Source: Lingula anatina
Taxonomy: Eukaryota; Brachiopoda; Lingulata; Lingulida; Lingulidae
Assembly (NCBI RefSeq): GCF_001039355.2
Contig: NW_019775657.1
Span: 159,607 to 211,447, forward strand
Direction of reading: 5' to 3'
Length of the DNA stretch: 51,841 nucleotides
Part shown: positions 44,665 to 51,841 of the stretch, in pieces
How positions within the stretch are numbered: position 1 is the stretch's first letter
Layout of the letters: each line of letters opens with the position of its first letter
Notes under the pieces: model-generated
Told to the model about the DNA's origin: nothing
Seen by the model: the letters and a program-made list of their open reading frames with translations, nothing else
The model's database searches: none
Position numbers and translations under genes: made by a program

Positions 44665-47600
44665 GCAAACTGTTTCTAGAATCTCTTACTACATATTTAT
44701 TTAAAGTATTGACTGTTGGGAACTTTATGATAAAAACAATCACTTAAAACTGGAGTTGGTTACAATTTTATGCTCTCTGATGAAAAAATTATTTTAATTA
44801 AGTTGTAACACTGTATATACAATCAAAATGTTAAGTTTTTAATATCACATTTCCTTCATGGTCATTTATCACAATTCTAGGGAGATGAGAAGAAGTACCT
44901 TCCTAAACCTCTGACCTTTGGAGATCTCAGTAAATCATTGCCCACAGTGGCAGCTGATTTGGCTTCTAGTGAGTTATTATCAAAATTAAATACTCTCTAA
45001 ATGACTACATATTTACAACAATAAAAGATTTGATTAAGAATTATTTGTAAAGTATTTTTTTAATAGGCTTCTTGAAAAAGTACAGTTAACAGTCTATTTT
45101 CTGCAGTGTTGGTAGATAAAGATAGAAACGAAAGTGTTTTTTTTTTTTTCAATTTCAGTATTAAGTGCTTGATGAAATATATTGATAGTAGAAATGTTAT
45201 ACATGAAATTTATGGTGTTGACCAGTAGTAGTAGACGCATGTGATTGTAATTTATAATCTTATAGCCATGTAATATTTATGTTTTATAATTTACAGGAGA
45301 GGCAATTTGGCAACACTCGGCTGGTTTTACTTCACAGGCAATGAATGTGGAGCTGCTTTCTGAGGTAAATACTTGAGTAAAATTATACCATTATATATAT
45401 AGCTTTTATTCACCATTCTATTACTCTTGCATCCTGTTAGTTAAGATATATAGTCTTTATGAGTAATTAATAATATAGAGTATGGGTATTTCATTACATA
45501 CTAGTCAACTTATAAAAACTACTACCCTTGAAAAACTGGTATCAGAGAGCCATGTGGAAGATAAGATGACGCTTCACACGTTTCCCCTCATTAAATAAAG
45601 TTTAAAAAAAAGAAAAAAACTACTTGCCTGTTGTTTTGAGGAAATATTTCTGTCTGCTTTAGAGTTAGTGAAAAAACAGCAAATGATGTGAGTTGTAGAA
45701 ATTAGGACTAATGAATTTTTTTAACAGCAAATGATGTGTTTGCTACTTCTGAGCAGGTGCTTATCTAGCCTTTTTAATTATTATTATTATTATTATTTTA
45801 TTTTATTTTATTGTTATTATTATTTTTTTTTGGAGAGGAGCAGTGGTATTTAGTTCTCTTTGCTTGTATCTCATTTGTTATAGTTAAGTTCATAAATGTT
45901 AATATTCAGTATATTTGATTACAGGAGGAGTTGAAGGGCAGTGGTGCCAGCAGCAGAGGAAGCAGTAGGCCGCCATCAGAGGTAGCTGACTTGCAAAAAC
46001 TTGGAGAAGAAATCAAGATTACAGTAGAAACTGAAAAGGTAAATCGTGTGATTACTACCCTTTACTGTATGTATGAATATGTGTAGTGTCATGTACTTGT
46101 ATACCTGAGCTTATTAGTGTACTCATATTCTCAAAACATATATAGCAGGCTGGGGATGGTGACTGAAGAGAAAATATTGTTATGTAAACAAGGCGAACTG
46201 TGTTATGGGCAAAAGAAAGGATCTGAAAATACAATTTCTAGGTTATAGAAAAGCAATATAAAACAACTGCTACAATTCTTACTAGTCCTGTTGAACTTGT
46301 CCAGTTATCTTAAATTTTTTGCTAAAACTACATGTAGTCTAACATGGCAGACTTCTAGTATGTACAATAACAATCATCTGAATAATATTTAATTTGTCTT
46401 TCTTCCCCCCAGGGTCAGCCGCCCCCTCCCATGACAGGCAGAGAAGCAGTGGAGTATTTTGGCAAGCTGTATCACGTAGGGAAGATAAAGCACATGTACT
46501 TTAACATTGCCCCTCACAGACACTTCAGACCCTATGATCTAGTGGCTGTACCCCAGAATAAGGTACAGTAGCCATTAATTAATATAGCCTATATGACTGT
46601 GATTATTTTTCTCTTACATTAACAGTAGAATATATACACTGATAAACAGGTTGGTTGATTTCAAAATTGTAGCGAATTGCTTGATTATAGTTCTTTGAAG
46701 TATGTCATAAGGTTGTGTGATCTAAGAAAGATATTTTTTACCTGTTGGCAGCCTATAGATTATTTATAAAATCTGATGATGGAAATGTATAAAAGCTTTA
46801 CCTTTTTGTAATATTATACTTTTCATTTTGATTTAAATTTTTTTAATTTGTATATGATCTGGATTTATTTGATAATTCAAACCAACTTTCTGTCCTTACA
46901 CCTATACAGTGTATTTTAAGAAATCCATGCTATTGATACATGTTATTAAGATAGTCTCACTGCCTGCACTTCAGGCTAATCCAGAGCACTATGTATTCTC
47001 CACATTTGGAGTACTCCATGTGTACCCAGACCAGCCATCAGAGAACATGACCCTGGGAGAGTGGCACAGGGAGGCCGTGTTGTACGCTGCCGTCAGAAGT
47101 ATTCCCTTCTTCAAGTACTTCCTGGTACGCAAGGCATTAAGATGGTAAGTCCACAGTATTTTTATCAGAAACACTGTCCACAGTGTATTTATCAGTATCA
47201 CTGTCCACAGTATATTTATCAGTATCACTGTCCACAGTATATTTATCAGTATCACTGTCCTCAGTATATTTATCAGTATCACTGTCCACAGTATATTTAT
47301 CAGTATCACTGTCCACAGTATATTTATCAGTATCACTGTCCACAGTATTTTTATCAGTATCACTGTCCACAGTATATTTATCAGTATCACTGTTCACAGT
47401 ATATGGAGAAGAAAAAAATGAAGGAGACAGGCTGGTTGGCTTTGATTATTTTTACTAGTCTCAGAAACTTTGTCATGATTTCTAGCTAGAGATCTCATTT
47501 TACTGTGAAACTTTGCACAACATTGCTTCATGGCACAGCTATCACATTTCTAGTCAACATGTACTTCAGTAAATTCACCCATTTTATAAAAAAGGTTTAC

Positions 47601-50600
47601 ATTAAAGCTAGGACAATAATAGAAGAAAGTCAAATATCATGAGTTAATGTTCCATGATTTCACATTCAGAGAGTTGGAATCTGAGTAAATTAATCCTCAG
47701 TGGACATTTTGCAGAATGTATTTTTCTTTGCTTTTAGCTGGCATGCCACCAAGAAGCAGACAGACTTTGCTGAGGTCCGTGACGTCATCAAAAACACCTT
47801 GCTACCTAACGTCCCATGTTTTGGTGCCGCGCTGCTGCAGATTGCAAAGTGAGTGCATGGTTCTGTAGGGGTAGAACTGACACTGATTCAAAGATATTAC
47901 TCTTGGTGTTTCAAAATCTACTCAGTATATTTCAGGTCGCTTTTGATGCATACCCATTTACTGTTCATTCACACAAAGATTTGTTTTTTGATGTATTTTA
48001 GTTGAACTAGTCAAATTGATATCCTATGAACATGATTTTTGTTCATGAACATGATTTTTGTTGGTGAAAAATAATTTAGATTTGTAGCACACAACTGAAT
48101 CTGCTCATTGTAGACTGTGCTTTGAATTTTTCAACCCATTGGTCTCTTTCACAAATAAACCCAGAAAACCGCTAGTCTGAGTCAAACTTTTTTCAGTAAT
48201 AAGGTTTTGTTTTTATAACTTAATATTTAATAACTAATCATGACTTGAAATCTATAGATAATGGAAATGTTATAAAAGAAAAACAAAATACTTTCAATTG
48301 TCCAAGTAACAAACTAGTAACTTTGAAAAGTGAACATTGCTCTTACTTTTTTCACCATTGATCTGTGTGTTAGCTGCCTCAGACTTGTTGAACTGAAGTT
48401 CACAAATTGTAACCTCCTTTGGAATGTTTTGAAGTGAACAATGTTTTATTCTCTTTTCTTTCAGATTACTACATGAGTTGCTGACAGTGCAGTTCTTACC
48501 AGATGAGCAGGAGTAAGTGATTTTTTACTGGAAAATTTTGCTATTTTTATGATTAATAAGAATGTTAACTTTTTTTCTGAATTATTGTCATAAGAAAATT
48601 TCTTTTTTTAAATGATTTTTAATGTGACAAATATTATGCTCATTTAAAATTATTTTCAATATGTGATAAAAACAATTTTACATTTACTTTTTTTCAGTAA
48701 GCGCTACCTTCTACCAGAATTTGAAAACATTGTCAACTACAAGAACATCCAAGCAGAGAGATTTCTGGAAAGGTTCTTTAGGTAAGATAGTAAGATAGTT
48801 AGAAAGCAAATAATGTACAAACAAATGTAAGCATGAACACATATAACAGCTAGTACTTTAGGTTTCTTTTTTTCTTTTTTATTCATAATGTTTTTAAAAG
48901 GACAAAGCGTTGGTGAATTGAAGTGGTTCTGTGAAAGTAGTTTTCAAAGGAAAAATGCACCATTTAACCGACACTTTATATCTTGAACTTCACACCTGAA
49001 GAATTACAGCTTCATATCAACGATGCACTTCTTAAGAAGTGTGCATTTGTGGGAATTTGAATATCTTCAGCTGGCTCATGGTGATACTTTTATCACTTCT
49101 ACACTACTCATGATCACATAATGTGGAAGTCAATTACTGTTTTCCTAAAACACAGATTTGAATGTTCTGTTCTAGATATGGTAAACTGATAGTGGACACT
49201 GTGAAAGAAGATTGCTTCAAACGTCTGAGATACTGTGAGGAACAAGTCAAACATAAAACTGTTTTGTAAGTGGCATTAGCATTATAGTCATATGTAACAG
49301 ATGTTTTTCTTTCCTCAAATTATCATAGTTGGAGTAAAACTGCATAATTGTGAAATTTAATTCGTTAACAGTCACTTTACCCTCAGATTATATATAAAGC
49401 ACTCAAGCCTTCATTGTAAAAAGAAAAACAAAAACAACTTATACTGCATGTATTTTCCAGCACCAAGGACTCTCTCCATCTGCAGAAGCAGAAAAAAGAA
49501 CAGCGAGAAGCAAACCTCAGGAAAGCAAAAGAAGAAACAGGGTTGGTGTAGAAATTTAAAACCATGAAACAATTAAATTAAAAAATTTTTATTACCAGTA
49601 AAATTACAACCCGATTTAGGGTCATTTTTACAAATCATAGATTTATATATTCAACTAAGGATACGTGGAATCCATCATGGAATCTATCCAGTTATTGAAC
49701 CAGTTAAAACATTTCTTGTTGCTGTGATTGAATGATAACCATTACCTTTATTTTCAGTTGCCTTGGCAACTTTGTCAGACTAGTTGACCAGGTGATGCTA
49801 GCCTACCTAGTGGACCTTGCCAAGAGAAATGTCAGTGTGTTTGTCTACAATGTCATGGGAGCAGGACGAGATGCACCACGGGAGGGGTTGTTCTTAGCTC
49901 ATCTAGGATTCAACAATAAAGGTATGATATGTATGTTGTTACTAATACTCTAGTATCAGGAAGGATATTGATTTAGGCTCTTTTCCCATAGATTTTAGAT
50001 CGATCTATCCCCACAGGGAGTCTCACTAGATTACTTTCAGATAATCCGAATTAAATGTCCGTCCCGCCTACTACAAGCTGTAAGAGGGGTAATTAACTTT
50101 CGTGTCCGCCCGACTTACAGCTATTTAGCGTGAACCCCCAGGGAGTTAGGTCGATCTAAAGTAGGTCGATCTAATCTATGGAAATGGGGTGTTAGAAGCT
50201 CTAACATTTCAGCACACATACATGCATGCACACACACACAAACAGCCACTTCAGATATTATTTGTCATTTAAGTGCTCAATAAAAAAAAAAAAATCTTAA
50301 CAGAAGTAGAATTCCATATTTTCACCCTAAGTTTTCATATGCTTTATATTCTTTAAGTGCCAAGTTTTTATCATAAAAAAGGAGTAATCTTTTTGAAAAA
50401 AATAAATTTTTAAAGCTTTTCATTCGATTTTAATCTATTTATAAACCAGACGTCCTTGGCATCTCCCCATCAAAGGAGAAATTCCTGCGTGGCATGACAC
50501 GCGTCCTGCAAGAAATCCCAGGCATCCTCGTCATGAAGGCGCTACCAATGGATGAGAACCCTACGATCACAGATGGAGAGAGCATGATGGATGACTCGGC

Positions 50601-50844
50601 AACGGCACGGACCAGGATGTCTCAGGTGACAGCGACGTCTGAGAAGAGACTGAGGACACAAGATGGAAGGACACCAGAACTGAACAGAGGAAGTGAGTAG
50701 AGGGAAATTGTGGCTACACTCACCCTCTTATATCTTATACTTAATAAAAAATTAAATAATAATAATTTATACTTCTTGTATAGCACATTATATTGATTTT
50801 AACTTTACAGAGGAAGTGAGTACATGGAAACTGTGGCTGCAGTC

Positions 50845-50904
<60 letters not shown>

Positions 50905-51545
50905 TCCATTTTTTTTTTTTTGTGTGTGTGTGTGTGTGTGTGTAGCCCAGTATCTTGTTTACAACTTTACACTACACTTCACTTCACTTTACAGTTTCCA
51001 GTATATGCACATTTTTTAAATATTACCCTTTTATTAGTATCATTATCTACTAGCATGAGTGCTGGCAGTACTCATAGTCTTAGTCCTGACCTAAGGGCTC
51101 TACATCATGTCAGTGGATCAAGGCACCGTACGCTCCTCTTAGACTACAAAGACCTGTATCCTCATCTCTTGTCATCTTACTGTTCTTTAAGTTTATCATA
51201 TCTGTGCACAACCATCATCATCTTCATAGTTTATTATTTATTTTTCAGAAACTCCCACTAAAGAAGAAGACAACCTGGGGGTGGCCACTCCAGACTTGGT
51301 GATCAAAGCAGACTTCCCGTCAGCTGAGGGTCTGGTGGTGGAGGGGGAGGGCTTCATGGGCCAGTACCACCCCCTGAGTAAGGGGAACCTGGAGGAGAAA
51401 CTGAAGAATGAGTAAGTACCACCCCCTGAGTAAGGGGAACCTGGAGGAGAAACTGAAGAATGAGTAAGTACCACCCCCTGAGTAAGGGGAACCTGGAGGA
51501 GAAACTGAAGAATGAGTAAGTTCAGGTGCCTTTTTTTGATGAGAG

Positions 51546-51576
<31 letters not shown>

Positions 51577-51841
51577 CGTGTGGGGAGGGAGATGGGAGAG
51601 GGAAGGGAGAGGAGAGAAGGGGGGGGGGAGAGAGAGAGAGGTTGAGGAGGGGAGAAATCTGTGCTGTATTGATGAATAAACAAGTTGAACCATGTTATGT
51701 ATATAGAACCACTATTTAATGTATACAGTGACACATCAGCAGTATGTAGGAACAAAATAGATGCAATCAGTTGATTTTTATCACTCATCATTCCAGTGAG
51801 GAGTACAACCGTGCTATAAAGACCCACACAGACTTCCTGAT
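42397..51841 (+). CDS. Dynein heavy chain, N-terminal tail (DNHD1/DNAH14-like), runs off the window
   Basis: Nineteen in-phase exons give the first ~765 residues: 42397-42468, 42982-43154, 43586-43678, 43962-44040, 44327-44587, 44881-44968, 45297-45364, 45925-46038, 46413-46562, 46975-47144, 47738-47848, 48465-48512, 48698-48781, 49176-49265, 49461-49541, 49758-49921, 50450-50692, 51249-51411 and 51797 to the edge. The start is MATWQPEVRERRLSKF. Axonemal heavy-chain tail features include RHFRPYDLVAVPQNK, NPEHYVFSTFGVLHVYPDQP, WHREAVLYAAVRSIPFFKYF, ALLQIAKLLHELLTVQFLPD, AERFLERFFRYGKLIVDTVK and LGNFVRLVDQVMLAYLVDLA. This is the cargo/assembly tail; the motor lies beyond the window. Ser/Pro-rich (exon 5) and Glu/Thr-rich (exon 17) stretches look disordered. 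I think DNHD1 or DNAH14 most likely but cannot separate them by eye. The exon 15 donor (GG/GTTGGT) is weak. Confidence 0.85.
44603..44661. repeat. (CT)n microsatellite next to a splice donor
   Basis: A nearly pure (TC)n tract starting about 16 nt after the dynein exon 5 donor (44587). Confidence 0.9.
47148..47402. repeat. 27-bp minisatellite abutting the dynein exon 10 donor
   Basis: About nine copies of a 27-bp unit (CACTGTCCACAGTATATTTA, then TCAGTAT). The first, diverged copy overlaps the donor GTAAGTCCACAG. Because 27 is a multiple of three, all six frames stay open across it; these frames are artefacts and not genes. Confidence 0.9.
49981..50189. mobile_element. MITE copy 3 (TIR containing AGATCGATCT)
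   Basis: Same family as the copies at 4973 and 6310. It begins TTTTCCCATAGATTTTAGAT and ends in the inverted CTAATCTATGGAAATGGGG. GAGTCTCACTAGATTACTTT and GCGTGAACCCCCAGGGAGTT are conserved. It lies in the dynein intron between exons 16 and 17. Confidence 0.85.
50848..50943. repeat. (AAT)n, poly-T and (TG)n compound microsatellite
   Basis: About 18 AAT units, then a T-run and (TG)n, in the dynein intron before exon 18. A repeated GAGGAAGTGAGTA just upstream (50810) duplicates the preceding exon's donor region at 50688. Confidence 0.9.
51364..51518. repeat. 52-bp triplication of a dynein exon end with its donor
   Basis: Three almost exact copies of a 52-bp unit beginning TACCACCCCCTGAGTAAGGG and ending GAAGAATGAGTAAG. 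The first copy is the 3' end of dynein exon 18 plus its donor GA/GTAAGT at 51411. In the reading frame any later donor would include GAG TAA, a stop, so only the first donor keeps the protein open. Confidence 0.92.
51540..51645. repeat. GA-rich microsatellite
   Basis: (GA)n followed by imperfect GGGAGA-rich sequence in the last visible dynein intron. The minus-strand Ser/Leu/Pro-rich frames over it are artefacts. Confidence 0.85.

Noticed and set aside
47137-47489. Overlapping open frames on both strands with 9-residue periodic proteins
   Set aside because: They come from a 27-bp minisatellite whose length is a multiple of three; no start context, domain or splice support.
50810-50820. Possible 5-nt micro-exon AGGAA before GTGAGT in the dynein gene
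   Set aside because: It duplicates the preceding donor region, but including it would break the frame into exon 18; direct joining of 50692 to 51249 is in phase.
51238-51827. Minus-strand Ser/Leu/Pro-rich ORFs at the right edge
   Set aside because: Arise from GA-rich microsatellites and the 52-bp triplication opposite the dynein exon.
1-51841. CRISPR arrays, tRNA or rRNA genes
   Set aside because: The tandem arrays lack the spacer/repeat logic of CRISPR, the genome is clearly eukaryotic, and no tRNA- or rRNA-like segment was recognised by eye; a covariance-model scan was not possible.

Overview
The window looks like nuclear DNA of a marine invertebrate, most likely a lophotrochozoan and perhaps a bivalve mollusc. 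It is AT-rich, with short exons (about 40-280 nt) in much larger introns, abundant microsatellites, minisatellites and small DNA transposons, and an intron-containing urease accessory gene. The species assignment is inference. Two single N bases (1521 and 26864) mark assembly joins, and both sit inside repetitive DNA.

Layout: (1) 1-2850 is repeat-rich: a 51-57 bp minisatellite, then a ~1.3 kb segment present twice on either side of the N at 1521. (2) 2851-14432, minus strand: at least 15 exons of a coiled-coil protein resembling vertebrate C10orf67 (DUF4709-type). Its introns carry several MITE or foldback elements. (3) 14726-19593, plus strand: RBM45 complete in 10 exons, head-to-head with the previous gene. 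(4) about 21360-26864, plus strand: a LINE. Its ORF1 combines an RNase H1-type hybrid-binding domain, a PHD finger, a coiled coil and an SGNH-like domain. Its ORF2 (APE endonuclease plus reverse transcriptase) is cut at the second N. (5) 28302-30337, plus strand: urease accessory protein UreD in four exons. (6) 32027-41663, minus strand: CCDC34, whose last exon lies about 8.4 kb from the preceding exon. (7) Inside that CCDC34 intron, on the opposite strand (33645-38945): a complete 8-exon gene for a DPY30-motif/coiled-coil/ankyrin protein. (8) 42397 to the right edge, plus strand: the first 19 exons of a dynein heavy chain tail, head-to-head with CCDC34.

CCDC34, the dynein heavy chain and the DPY30-motif protein all belong to families used in cilia or sperm flagella, and the C10orf67-like gene may be testis/cilia-linked too. 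The right half therefore looks like a small ciliary neighbourhood with one shared promoter region and one nested gene. UreD is the metabolic outlier and implies a urease system elsewhere in the genome.

The most interesting points are the LINE ORF1 architecture, the nested gene, UreD in an animal-type locus, and a recurring pattern in which tandem repeats overlap or abut exon 3' ends and their splice donors. All exon models were built by eye from splice consensus, reading-frame phase and protein similarity remembered from families; no search was run.
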